Shown here: in pieces, positions 1 to 6,355 of the stretch | Layout: each line of letters opens with the position of its first letter | How positions within the stretch are numbered: the stretch's first letter is position 1 | NCBI GenBank assembly: GCA_019912905.1 | Contig: JAIOHO010000413.1 | Coordinates: 1-8,533 of the forward strand | Direction: 5' to 3' | Length of the DNA stretch: 8,533 bases | DNA from: Anaerolineae bacterium | GTDB taxonomy: Bacteria; Chloroflexota; Anaerolineae; Aggregatilineales; Phototrophicaceae | The notes under the pieces: generated by a model | Told to the model about the DNA's origin: nothing | Database searches by the model: none | The model's input: the letters and a program-made list of their open reading frames with translations, nothing else | Translations under genes and position numbers: made by a program

Positions 1-1
1 G

Positions 2-52
2 TATGCGCCGCGTGAACAGGTGGAAGTCGAAGTTGGCAAGGAAAACGGTTAG
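2..52 (+). CDS. 3' end of an unidentified plus-strand gene
   Basis: Sixteen codons run in frame from the left edge to a TAG at 50-52. The tail they encode is charged and ends ...EVEVGKENG. Too little is visible to name the product. Two observations support a real gene end: a strong plus-strand intrinsic terminator starts 22 nt after the stop, and the other two frames either stop at once or read through that terminator into the 3' end of comEC. The gene converges on comEC. Its function cannot be inferred from this tail. Confidence 0.5.
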   Translation, partial: YAPREQVEVEVGKENG

Positions 53-73
53 TTCTCTCCCGTTGAGATTGGC

Positions 74-104
74 AAGAGGGTATCGATCGCACGATACTCT
101 TTTT
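74..104 (+). terminator. Intrinsic terminator for the upstream plus-strand gene
   Basis: The left arm (74-85) pairs with the right arm (92-103) over 12 consecutive positions, two of them G.T wobbles, around the 6-nt loop ATCGCA. A run of five T (100-104) closes the hairpin. The T-run lies on the plus-strand 3' side only, so the terminator serves the gene ending at 52. It may also lessen interference with convergent comEC. Confidence 0.8.
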
Positions 105-133
105 GTTTCACGTGGCTCGTGCAGCGTTGTGGG

Positions 134-2485
134 TTAGTTACCGGGTTCGGCCCATAGTGCCTTTCCATCGGTCCATACATGGATTGTGCCCTGCTGGTCC
201 GTGCGGAACAGGGGTGTGCTTCCGAGTAGGGCCAGAGTATCCGCGTCCGGCCCGCCGCGTAACGCTGCTGGATCGGCTTGAAGCAGCGCCATCTGTGGCT
301 GGACTGCCGCCAGAAAACCAGGGTCCAGTGCACGGATGCCGCTATGTTGAGGAATTTGCAGGACGTCAGCCAGCGGCCACTGCCCCGCTACCAGCAGCGC
401 CTGCTGACCTCTCAGACTCAAGTCCCCTGTGAATAAAAAACTCATCTCGCCATAACGAATCCGCAGCACCAGTGCCGAATCGTCGAGGCTGCTGTCGATG
501 TCTGGCGGCGCAGTCGGGTTCAGGATGTCCACGAAGACCCCATCATCCAGCGTCAGCGAGTAGCCTGCGCTGACCGCTATGATCTCGCTCCCGGCCAACT
601 GCGCCTGCAAGTCCAGGTAGGCGGGACTGAGATTTGGCTGTCCATTCGTGAGGACGATCCCGGCGGTATAACGGCTGAGGACTGCGGACAGCGCGCCGTA
701 GTCGTTCTCATCCGGTTGGGTGATTGCCAGCACGTCGATCTGGCTGTCATTGAAGGGAAGCCGGTCACCCAATGCAGTCAGCAGACGTGAGGGGTAGCGG
801 CCTCCATCGACCAGCAGGTGGGCACCGCGCGGCGTCTGGATGAGGGCTGCATTGCTCTGCCCCATATCCAGCATCCAGACGTGCAGCTTGCCATCAGGCC
901 GGCTGAAATAGACCCCGCCAATGAGCAGCAGGGTGGCGAAACTGGCAAACACGGTCATGCTGCGCACGGTCCGCTGGCGGATGAAGCGGCCCAGGTGCAG
1001 CACCCAGGTCGGTTGGGTAGCTTGCATAAGCGCGACTCCGATCAGAAGAATGAAATAGGCAAGGACCAGGCGTGGATCGACATAAAAGGCGACATCCGCA
1101 AAAGGAAGCCGGGCCAGTGCCCGGACGATGGCCGTGGTCCACGACAGCAGGACCAGGTCGTACCAGTATAAAATCTGTGCGAATCCCGGCACAACAAAAG
1201 CGCTCAGGGTCGCCAGAATGCCGAGAATCAGGATGGCGGCCTGTGCCGGGACGATGAGCAAATTGGTGACGACCGCGACCAGCGACAGCCGGTTGAAATA
1301 GAGGGCAATCAGCGGCAGGGTCGTAATCTGTACCGCCAGAGTAATAACCAGCGGCTCCGCCAGGAAACCGCCAAGCGGAGCGGCCCAGTCACGCGGGAAC
1401 AAGTGCCGCAGCAGCGCATCCAGGTAACGCGCCAGCGGGTCGGCATACAATGCCAGACCCAGGGTCGCAAAGAAACTCAACTGAAAGCTGACATCCCACA
1501 GCACGGTTGGGTCGAGCAGCGACAGCAGCAGGGCGGTGAATGCCAGCGACGCCGGGACGAAGGCGCGACGTCTGACCAGTGCCGCGATGACCAGCAGACT
1601 GCTCATGACGGCGGCCCGCACCACCGCCGGGTTTGCGCCGACGAACAGCGTGTAGAGGCTGATCATGAGAATGCCCAGCAGCGCCGCCAGCAGTAATGGG
1701 ACGCGCAGGCGTTTGAGCATCCCCATGATGACTCCGCTGAGGATGACCATATTAAAGCCGCTGATAGCAATGATATGGGAGGCACCGACGCGGCTGAAGG
1801 CGTCGCTGACTTCGGGGGCAATGCCATGTTCGCTGCCAAGCAGAATCCCACTGAGCAGCCCCGCCTGGGGTTCGGGAAGGCTGCGGTTGATGAACTGCGC
1901 GGCCTGTGCCTTGAGACCAGACAGCCCGCTGCGCGCGAGATCGTGGTCCAGCACCTCGACGGCGGCGTTGCGCATGACGCTGAATACACCACTGCGCGCC
2001 AGATAATCGGCATACGAAAAGGTATCGAATTCGGCAGGGGCGACCAGCAGCCCGGTGACCGCCACCCGGTCCCCAATCTGGACGTCCGTGCGGCGCGGGG
2101 CACGCACGAGAACCAGGCCGCTTGTGTCTCCGGTGCTTCCGGCGCGGGTGACCTGATCGGCTGCGACGATGATCTGGGTCTGTGTGTCACGTTTGTCCGG
2201 TTCACGCACGACCGTGCCTTCGAGAGTCAACCCGCCAGTGTGGTTGAACTGAGCCAGGTCACTGCGGGTGGGTACCACCGCTATGCGCAGGCCGCCGAGT
2301 GTGAAGGCGACCAGTGCGATCACACCCCAGCGCAGGTGCTTTTCGTGCCACAACAGCACGGCAGCGCCCACAGCCAGCAGAATCAGGCCCAGCCAGATGG
2401 CGATCTTTAGATTGGAACCTGTGCTCTGGTTGGCCGCCAGCAGGATTCCGGCAGTCCAGCCAAGTGCGACATATACCAGCCGCAT
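134..2485 (-). CDS. comEC: ComEC/Rec2-family competence membrane channel with degenerate C-terminal MBL-like domain
   Basis: ComEC forms the inner-membrane channel that imports single-stranded DNA during natural transformation. The predicted 783-residue protein has the full family layout: N-terminal helices and a DUF4131-like region (about residues 1-190), the Competence membrane domain (about 205-480), and a C-terminal metallo-beta-lactamase-like domain (about 534-775). Diagnostic motifs are SHIIAISGFN (residues 236-245), VVRAAVMSS, and the FQLSFFATLGL segment. The MBL-like domain keeps LDMGQ, VDGG (559-562) and FTGD. Where the family has HxHxDH, however, it reads QPDEND (590-595), and the HHGS motif is QHSG (713-716), so metal binding is probably lost. 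I chose ATG 2485 because a membrane helix follows at once and a weak GGGA lies 6 nt upstream. In-frame ATGs at 2521 and 2572 would add a polar tail and have no better ribosome site. The gene stands alone, without comEA in view. Family assignment is secure; activity is uncertain. Confidence 0.93.
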   Translation of the reverse strand: MRLVYVALGWTAGILLAANQSTGSNLKIAIWLGLILLAVGAAVLLWHEKHLRWGVIALVAFTLGGLRIAVVPTRSDLAQFNHTGGLTLEGTVVREPDKRDTQTQIIVAADQVTRAGSTGDTSGLVLVRAPRRTDVQIGDRVAVTGLLVAPAEFDTFSYADYLARSGVFSVMRNAAVEVLDHDLARSGLSGLKAQAAQFINRSLPEPQAGLLSGILLGSEHGIAPEVSDAFSRVGASHIIAISGFNMVILSGVIMGMLKRLRVPLLLAALLGILMISLYTLFVGANPAVVRAAVMSSLLVIAALVRRRAFVPASLAFTALLLSLLDPTVLWDVSFQLSFFATLGLALYADPLARYLDALLRHLFPRDWAAPLGGFLAEPLVITLAVQITTLPLIALYFNRLSLVAVVTNLLIVPAQAAILILGILATLSAFVVPGFAQILYWYDLVLLSWTTAIVRALARLPFADVAFYVDPRLVLAYFILLIGVALMQATQPTWVLHLGRFIRQRTVRSMTVFASFATLLLIGGVYFSRPDGKLHVWMLDMGQSNAALIQTPRGAHLLVDGGRYPSRLLTALGDRLPFNDSQIDVLAITQPDENDYGALSAVLSRYTAGIVLTNGQPNLSPAYLDLQAQLAGSEIIAVSAGYSLTLDDGVFVDILNPTAPPDIDSSLDDSALVLRIRYGEMSFLFTGDLSLRGQQALLVAGQWPLADVLQIPQHSGIRALDPGFLAAVQPQMALLQADPAALRGGPDADTLALLGSTPLFRTDQQGTIHVWTDGKALWAEPGN

Positions 2486-2562
2486 GGCGCATCCCGATGC
2501 GTGCTCGCTAAACGTCCTCATGATACTATGATTTGAGGATTGCAGCACCCAGATGGTCCCAG

Positions 2563-2593
2563 TTGCAGGCAAAAGCCGGGACTGCGCTATAAT
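2563..2593 (+). promoter_or_regulatory. Candidate sigma-70-type promoter of the sulfatase gene
   Basis: A perfect TATAAT lies at 2588-2593. A partial -35 element, TTGCAG (2563-2568), lies 19 nt upstream, which is longer than the usual 17. Transcription would begin near 2600, giving a leader of about 30 nt. The element sits in the divergent spacer between comEC and the sulfatase. I did not find an equally good promoter for comEC on the other strand. Confidence 0.5.
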
Positions 2594-2632
2594 CGACTTT
2601 TATGCTTGGCTTCTTCCAAAAGGATTATGGAG

Positions 2633-3979
2633 ATGACTTCGCCGAATGTGATTGTGTTTTTTACCGATCAGCAGCGCTGGGATACGACCGGCGTGCACGG
2701 CAACCCTCTGGACCTGACGCCGAATTTTGACCGGATGGCCCAGCAGGGCACGCACGTCGCCCATTCATTTACCTGCCAACCCGTATGCGGTCCGGCACGG
2801 TCATGCATGCAGACCGGGCTGTATGCCACCCAAACCGGCTGCTACCGCAACGGAATCGGACTGCCGCGCGACGCAAAAACCCTGGCGCATTACTTCCGTG
2901 AGGGCGGCTATACCACCGGCTATATCGGTAAATGGCATCTGGCAGAAAATACGAAAGGACCGGTCCCGGAAACCGGGCGCGGCGGCTATGACTATTGGCT
3001 GGCGTCGAACACGCTGGAGTTCACGTCGGATGCTTACGACACCGTGATGTACGATAACGACAACCAGCCGGTCAAGCTGCCTGGTTATCGGGTGGATGCG
3101 GTGACCGATGCAGTCATTCGTTACATCGACCAGCCGCGTGACCAGCCGTTTTACCTGTTCGTATCGTATATCGAACCTCACCATCAGAATCATCGTGACG
3201 ATTATCCCGCGCCGGATGGCTACGAAGCACGTTATCGAGAGCGCTGGATTCCGCCGGACCTGGCGGCGCTGGGTGGTTCGACTCATCAGCATCTGGCCGG
3301 TTATTACGGGATGGTGCGGCGGCTGGACGAAGCGCTGGGGCGGCTGCTGGATGCGCTGAAAAGCCTGAATATGCTCGACAACACCATCGTCCTGTTCACC
3401 TCCGATCATGGCAATCACTTCAAAACGCGCAACGCGGAATACAAACGATCCGGACATGAGGCGTCAATCCGGGTGCCGACCGCCATCCAGGGGCCGGGTT
3501 TCAATGGAGGTGGTCGCCTCAGCCAGTTGGTCAGCCTGATGGATATTCCGCCAACGCTGCTCGATGCGGCGGGATTACCAGTGCCAGAACACATGCAGGG
3601 TCAATCGTTTCTGCCGCTGGCGCAGAAAAAGCCGGTCGATTGGCCGGAAGAAATGTTTGTTCAGATCAGTGAGGCCGAAGTCGGACGGGCGGTGCGCACC
3701 CACCGCTGGAAGTATGGTGTGACTGCACCGCAGAAAGACGGATGGGACGATTCAGGTTCGGATCGCTACGTCGAAGCCTATCTGTACGACCTGCTGGCGG
3801 ACCCGTATGAATTAAAGAACCTGATTGATCTCGATTCGCACGATGAGGTCAAGCAGGTGATGCGGACACGCCTGCTGCGCCGCATGCAGATGGCGGGCGA
3901 AGCTGAACCGCAGATCGAACGGGTGCCGTCGCAGCCGGGTGGACAGCGCACGGTAACCGTGGCAGAGGCGTGGTCCTAG
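2633..3979 (+). CDS. Family S1 (formylglycine-dependent) sulfatase
   Basis: This enzyme probably hydrolyses a sulfate ester, in which the active-site cysteine must first be oxidised to formylglycine. The 448-residue protein starts with the family signature NVIVFFTDQQR, whose D12 and Q13 are metal ligands. C52-G-P-A-R56 matches the C-x-P-x-R maturation motif and is followed by the expected TGLY segment. GYIGKWHL supplies K100 and H102, and FTSDHGN (D258, H259) with K271 completes the calcium and sulfate site. Length is normal for the family. I chose ATG 2633 because AGG at 2621-2623 lies 9 nt upstream; ATG 2627 is also possible and would add two residues. A longer reading from 2540 would begin before the TATAAT. 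There is no signal peptide, so the enzyme looks cytoplasmic. No formylglycine-generating enzyme or anSME is in the window. The substrate cannot be read from the sequence; phosphodiesterase-like relatives are less likely given the intact C-x-P-x-R. Confidence 0.9.
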   Translation: MTSPNVIVFFTDQQRWDTTGVHGNPLDLTPNFDRMAQQGTHVAHSFTCQPVCGPARSCMQTGLYATQTGCYRNGIGLPRDAKTLAHYFREGGYTTGYIGKWHLAENTKGPVPETGRGGYDYWLASNTLEFTSDAYDTVMYDNDNQPVKLPGYRVDAVTDAVIRYIDQPRDQPFYLFVSYIEPHHQNHRDDYPAPDGYEARYRERWIPPDLAALGGSTHQHLAGYYGMVRRLDEALGRLLDALKSLNMLDNTIVLFTSDHGNHFKTRNAEYKRSGHEASIRVPTAIQGPGFNGGGRLSQLVSLMDIPPTLLDAAGLPVPEHMQGQSFLPLAQKKPVDWPEEMFVQISEAEVGRAVRTHRWKYGVTAPQKDGWDDSGSDRYVEAYLYDLLADPYELKNLIDLDSHDEVKQVMRTRLLRRMQMAGEAEPQIERVPSQPGGQRTVTVAEAWS

Positions 3980-4012
3980 AAAGTGCCTTGAACCGAGCGC
4001 GCGGGTACCCGG

Positions 4013-4378
4013 TTAACGCTGTAGCAGGAACCAGAACAGGAAGAAATAGACTGCGCCGATGATGGCCGCGAAAATTGCCGGGGGGCGTGACTTTGGATCT
4101 TTGGTCATGCCGGCGATCAGTGCAGGGAAAAGAAACATACCGCAGTGGATGATCATCGTTCCGAACTCGCGCGGCTGGAAGATGACGAGCTTATCGATGA
4201 CGCACAGGAGCAGCGATGACGCTGCGATGATCGTGGTGAGCAGCGCTTTGTCGCCTTGCAGCAGCAGCGTGATGAGGGTCAAAAAGAAGATGATGTAGAT
4301 GAAGATGTTCCAGATGAGGCCATTGCCAGCATTTGGCCCCAGTAACCGGATAATCTCCTGGAAGTTGATCGCTTGCAT
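4013..4378 (-). CDS. Small four-helix membrane protein of unknown function
   Basis: I do not recognise this 121-residue protein. It has four strongly hydrophobic segments at about residues 20-41, 45-67, 73-92 and 100-119, joined by short charged loops such as QGDK, QPREFG and TKDPKSRP, so it is almost entirely membrane embedded. The start is well supported: a near-perfect Shine-Dalgarno stretch (AGGAAGAGG, plus-strand 4387-4395) ends 8 nt before the ATG. A TATACT sequence on the same strand (4421-4426) could be the -10 element, though no convincing -35 goes with it. The gene is a single unit, convergent with the sulfatase and divergent from the BrkB-family gene. No catalytic or binding motif is visible. 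The hydrophobicity pattern and ribosome site make it very likely real. Confidence 0.8.
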   Translation of the reverse strand: MQAINFQEIIRLLGPNAGNGLIWNIFIYIIFFLTLITLLLQGDKALLTTIIAASSLLLCVIDKLVIFQPREFGTMIIHCGMFLFPALIAGMTKDPKSRPPAIFAAIIGAVYFFLFWFLLQR

Positions 4379-4468
4379 AATGAGAACCTCTTCCTGATAA
4401 GTGAGATAAACTCTGATTCAAGTATAGGCCATGTTCGTCTGAGGTGACATAAGTTTGCGGGCTGTGCC
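4379..4468. promoter_or_regulatory. Divergent promoter spacer between two membrane-protein genes
   Basis: This 90-nt spacer must carry the start signals for both flanking genes. On the minus strand, AGGAAGAGG (4387-4395) is a strong ribosome site, and TATACT (4421-4426) is a possible -10. On the plus strand I see no clear promoter, and only a weak GCGGG sequence about 7 nt before the ATG at 4469. Confidence 0.4.
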
Positions 4469-5419
4469 ATGAATTCAGTGCTGAAAAAGTTGACCCAATC
4501 GACGCTCGTCCGGCGCATCCGGGCATGGTGGATAGAACTTGATCCCACCACGCGGTCGCTGGCCGCTTATATCTGGCGTGCGGCGAACAATTTCAGCGAC
4601 TATGGCGCGCGTTGGGCCGCTGCGTTGGCCTATTATACGATTTTTTCGCTGTTTCCACTGACTCTGCTGGCGGCGATTGGGGTCAGCCGCGTCCTGGGGG
4701 CGGCGGCCACACAGCAGCAGATTTCCAGTGCGCTGGGCCTGTTTCTGCCAGAAAGCAGTCAGGCGACCAGTTTGTTTCTGGACAGCATCCAGCAGGCACT
4801 GGAGCAGGATACCTCGTTTGGCATCGTCGCCCTGATCGGTCTGGCATGGTCCGGACTGGGCCTGTTTTCGAACCTGACTTCTTCGCTCGACCTGATTTTT
4901 CGTGTCCCCCGCAGCCGCAGCATCTGGCGGCAGCGTCTGGTGGCGCTGATCATGTTTGTGGTGCTGGTTGTGCTGGTGACCGCCTCGTTTCTGACATCGG
5001 GGGTGATCGCTCTGCTCTCACTGCTGTCTCTGGGACGGGCGGCGATCTGGCTGACGATGGCTTCCTGGTTTCTGCCGTTCAGCCTGAACATGCTGATTTT
5101 TGTGCTGCTGTTCCGGTTCGTGCCTGCGCGCAGCGTCCATTGGGACGCCATCTGGCCTGCGGCGCTGGTGGGGGCTGCTGGCTTCGAACTGGCAAAGCGC
5201 GGGTTTAGCTGGTATCTCACCAATGTTGCCAATTATCAGGTGGTTTATGGCAGCATAGCAACGGTCATCGTGCTGCTGTTCTGGGCCTACCTGCTGGCGT
5301 CTGTGTTTTTGTTCAGCGCCGAACTGTGCGCCCAGGTCAACGAATGGATCAGCCTGCGTGATCATGAGCAGGCGCTGCTGCCGCTCGAAACGAAAACCCC
5401 GCCGCAGCGCAGGCGCTGA
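4469..5419 (+). CDS. YihY/virulence factor BrkB family inner-membrane protein
   Basis: The 316-residue protein matches the YihY/BrkB family of polytopic inner-membrane proteins, once mis-assigned as RNase BN. The family's function is unsettled; transport or permease roles have been suggested. Family hallmarks are the YGARWAAALAYYTIFSLFPL segment (residues 45-64), the mid-protein WSGLGLFSNL, and the C-terminal block YGSIATVIVLLFWAYLLA followed by SAELCAQ (260-289). About six membrane segments are visible near residues 48-71, 117-140, 155-187, 193-217, 228-250 and 260-288. A basic cytoplasmic N-terminus and the basic tail PPQRRR flank them. Length is typical. The ATG at 4469 has only a weak ribosome site, but no better in-frame start precedes the conserved region. 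The gene converges on the small minus-strand pair, with 28 nt between stop codons. Family assignment is firm; the cellular role is unknown. Confidence 0.9.
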   Translation: MNSVLKKLTQSTLVRRIRAWWIELDPTTRSLAAYIWRAANNFSDYGARWAAALAYYTIFSLFPLTLLAAIGVSRVLGAAATQQQISSALGLFLPESSQATSLFLDSIQQALEQDTSFGIVALIGLAWSGLGLFSNLTSSLDLIFRVPRSRSIWRQRLVALIMFVVLVVLVTASFLTSGVIALLSLLSLGRAAIWLTMASWFLPFSLNMLIFVLLFRFVPARSVHWDAIWPAALVGAAGFELAKRGFSWYLTNVANYQVVYGSIATVIVLLFWAYLLASVFLFSAELCAQVNEWISLRDHEQALLPLETKTPPQRRR

Positions 5420-5447
5420 TGCGGGGTCCGTTGGTTACCTCGTCAGT

Positions 5448-5666
5448 TCACGCCCGGGCCTGCTCGATTCGGGCCTTTGTCTGCCGCTTCTGGCCGAGCC
5501 GGGGAAGTGCAGTCCGCAGTATTTTCAGAAAAGCAGCCCATCCCGGCTTATGAGCGTCCGGACTCTGGCGGGCGACTCGGGCGAGTTGGTGCTGCTCGGC
5601 TTCGGCCATCCTCTCGCTCCGAAGGTGCTGGCTGTTGCAATCAGTTTTATGCCAGTTGGTCATCAT
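5448..5666 (-). CDS. Small basic protein, second of a tandem paralogous pair
   Basis: This 72-residue, highly polar and basic protein matches no family I recognise. The start ATG at 5666 lies 4 nt after the upstream gene's stop. Its ribosome site AAGGA overlaps the end of that gene and sits 8 nt from the ATG, so the two are almost certainly co-transcribed and translationally coupled. A second ATG follows immediately at 5663. The protein can be aligned without gaps to its neighbour (5671-5889): identical residues include N4, W5, R16, A23, Q25, Q27, R30, A32, P41, A44 and Q59. A charged helix (about 13-34) is followed by P41 and a short amphipathic segment containing W43, F46 and L47 (about 42-50), then a Lys/Arg-rich tail. 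There is no signal peptide and no full membrane helix. A role cannot be given. The coupled ribosome site and the shared pattern argue that it is real. Confidence 0.62.
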   Translation of the reverse strand: MMTNWHKTDCNSQHLRSERMAEAEQHQLARVARQSPDAHKPGWAAFLKILRTALPRLGQKRQTKARIEQARA

Positions 5667-5670
5667 TCGA

Positions 5671-5889
5671 TTATTCCTTCACCCAGTTCAGCGGCGAGGT
5701 TCGACGGCTTGACTGCCGTGGTAACCTGTGCCGCTGGCTGAACAGATTCATCAGTCGAGCGAATAGAGGAAGTTGTGGGCCGCGGGCCAACTGTGCCTGC
5801 CTGACCCACTGCCGCTGGGCTGCGCTGCGCAGGGCATCTTGGCGATGTTCGCGTGTGATGGCCTGCTGCTGATACCAGTTCATGTCCAT
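5671..5889 (-). CDS. Small basic protein, first of a tandem paralogous pair
   Basis: This protein also has 72 residues. The open frame extends further upstream, but the start is placed at ATG 5889 because GAAAGG lies 9 nt before it; ATG 5883 is a poorer alternative. The protein opens MDMNWYQQQ and then has a Gln/Arg-rich helix (about 10-36) with the pattern R16-x-D-x-L-x-x-A23-x-Q25-x-Q27-x-x-R30-x-A32, shared position by position with the downstream gene. P41 leads into a short hydrophobic stretch (LFARLMNLF, 42-50), and a basic tail follows. No known domain is recognised. The amphipathic middle could mediate membrane-surface or protein contact, which is speculation. The leader upstream can fold into two hairpins (5942-5978). 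The pair forms an operon of its own, convergent with the BrkB-family gene. Confidence 0.65.
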   Translation of the reverse strand: MDMNWYQQQAITREHRQDALRSAAQRQWVRQAQLARGPQLPLFARLMNLFSQRHRLPRQSSRRTSPLNWVKE

Positions 5890-5941
5890 GATCTTGTACC
5901 TTTCAGGGCTGCATCTGCCTCTTTGTCTGCGTAGAAATGAG

Positions 5942-5978
5942 TGCGGACCTGTGAAGGCCGCATACAGAATCCGTCTGT
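5942..5978 (-). promoter_or_regulatory. Tandem hairpins in the leader of the small-gene pair
   Basis: The first hairpin (5942-5962) pairs TGCGG-CC with GG-CCGCA around a 6-nt loop, seven pairs with one bulged base. The second (5964-5978) pairs ACAGA with TCTGT around a 5-nt loop. They are separated by a single base and lie 53 nt upstream of the ATG at 5889. Neither is followed by a T-run, so they look like leader structure rather than a terminator. A regulatory function is inference only, and I recognise no known riboswitch. Confidence 0.3.
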
Positions 5979-6056
5979 GATGGAAGATGCCCGATACCAC
6001 ATCATTGGTGGCTTTGTCTTTTAAGAACTCTTATGACCTCTGAATGAGGGCCAGAA

Positions 6057-6083
6057 ATTATTGTCTGACCCGGGTTCTGTCAG
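6057..6083 (-). promoter_or_regulatory. Candidate promoter for the 72-residue gene pair
   Basis: Read on the minus strand, CTGACA (6078-6083, one mismatch to TTGACA) is followed after only 15 nt by AATAAT (6057-6062, one mismatch to TATAAT). The short spacing weakens the call. The implied leader would be about 160 nt and would include both hairpins at 5942-5978. Confidence 0.3.
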
Positions 6084-6150
6084 CCGATGATTAGTTCTGA
6101 AGTCTGGTCAGGTGTCTGGCCCGCAGCGGCTAAAGGGATGTGATTGGATC

Positions 6151-6181
6151 AAAAAAGCCGCGCGGCTTGTGCCTGCGGCTT
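6151..6181 (-). terminator. Intrinsic terminator of the small isolated transcription unit
   Basis: On the minus strand AAGCCGC (6175-6181) pairs with GCGGCTT (6155-6161) as a 7-bp GC-rich stem, and the transcript then ends in a run of six T (6156-6151). The inner sequence GCCGCGCGGC also allows a competing register. The orientation fits the promoter at 6356-6385 and the small ORF at 6205-6291, 23 nt upstream. Confidence 0.75.
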
Positions 6182-6204
6182 CTGATGACCATCGAACGAG
6201 GTAA

Positions 6205-6291
6205 TCAGCCAGCAGACGCAATCGGAACCAGGGCAGCAGCGCCATCATCAATGCACGTGAATGGGATGCCGATGGGTGTGTTTGGGTTCAT
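6205..6291 (-). CDS. Putative 28-residue peptide in its own transcription unit
   Basis: This ORF of 28 codons plus TGA begins with ATG 6291. A strong Shine-Dalgarno site, AAAGGAG (6301-6307), lies 9 nt upstream, the best ribosome site in the window. A promoter (6356-6385) precedes it and an intrinsic terminator (6151-6181) follows 23 nt after the stop, so the ORF sits alone in a predicted transcript of about 200 nt. The peptide starts MNPNTPIGIPFTC, continues with an acidic IDDG and ends in an Ala/Val/Ile-rich, uncharged tail. It has one cysteine and no basic residues. It resembles no family I know, and it is too short to contain a full membrane helix after the DD. Its neighbours include no peptide-modifying enzymes or transporters. 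The alternatives are a small regulatory RNA that happens to contain an ORF, or a leader peptide; the ideal ribosome site favours translation. Confidence 0.5.
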   Translation of the reverse strand: MNPNTPIGIPFTCIDDGAAALVPIASAG

Positions 6292-6300
6292 AGAATGCGT

Positions 6301-6307
6301 CTCCTTT
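6301..6307 (-). promoter_or_regulatory. Strong ribosome binding site of the 28-codon ORF
   Basis: The minus strand reads AAAGGAG, complementary to the 16S 3' end over the core AGGAG, and is placed 9 nt before ATG 6291. Most larger genes in the window have weaker sites. This is the main sequence evidence that the small transcript is translated. Confidence 0.65.
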
Positions 6308-6337
6308 CGTCGAGGATGGATTTATGTGGATGACTGT

Positions 6338-6347
6338 TTTGATCAAA
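6338..6347. promoter_or_regulatory. Perfect 10-bp palindrome near the predicted transcription start
   Basis: TTTGATCAAA is self-complementary over its whole length and lies a few bases downstream of the predicted minus-strand start (about 6349). That is a usual place for an operator. The protein that would bind is unknown, and a chance AT-rich palindrome cannot be excluded. Confidence 0.3.
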
Positions 6348-6355
6348 CCGATGAC

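Larger units (their letters stand above)
5890..6150 (-). other. Leader and promoter region of the 72-residue gene pair
   Basis: No convincing gene lies in this stretch. It would form the promoter and 5' leader of the minus-strand pair starting at 5889. It holds two adjacent hairpins (5942-5962 and 5964-5978), a candidate promoter (6057-6083), and a 5-bp inverted repeat, CTGAC/GTCAG, at 6065-6083. Reading frames across it on either strand lack ribosome sites. Confidence 0.4.

Noticed and set aside
3..137. Plus-strand frame beginning ATG at position 3
   Set aside because: It reads through a strong terminator hairpin and into the 3' end of comEC. The frame ending at 52 fits the terminator position.
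1775..2410. Plus-strand open frame of 211 codons
   Set aside because: It lies wholly within comEC on the opposite strand, whose translation shows clear family motifs. The antisense frame has no recognisable domain.
2486..2572. Longer comEC N-terminus from ATG 2521 or 2572
   Set aside because: These starts add a polar segment before the first membrane helix and have no Shine-Dalgarno sequence. ATG 2485 fits the family better, though 2521 cannot be fully excluded.
2540..2632. Upstream ATG extension of the sulfatase
   Set aside because: The extension would start before the predicted promoter, has no ribosome site and precedes the conserved sulfatase N-terminus by about 30 unrelated residues.
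3991..4014. Inverted repeat AACCG/CGGTT between the convergent sulfatase and membrane-protein genes
   Set aside because: Only 5 bp of stem with a 14-nt loop and no T-run on either strand. It overlaps the stop codon of the minus-strand gene and is too weak to call a terminator.
4191..4551. Minus-strand open frames overlapping the start of the BrkB-family gene
   Set aside because: They are out-of-frame readings of the membrane-protein gene and its promoter spacer, without ribosome sites or domain features.
5402..5425. GC-rich dyad CCGCA/TGCGG around the stop codon of the BrkB-family gene
   Set aside because: The stem is interrupted and no T-run follows on either strand. It may lie in a GC-rich coding end by chance.
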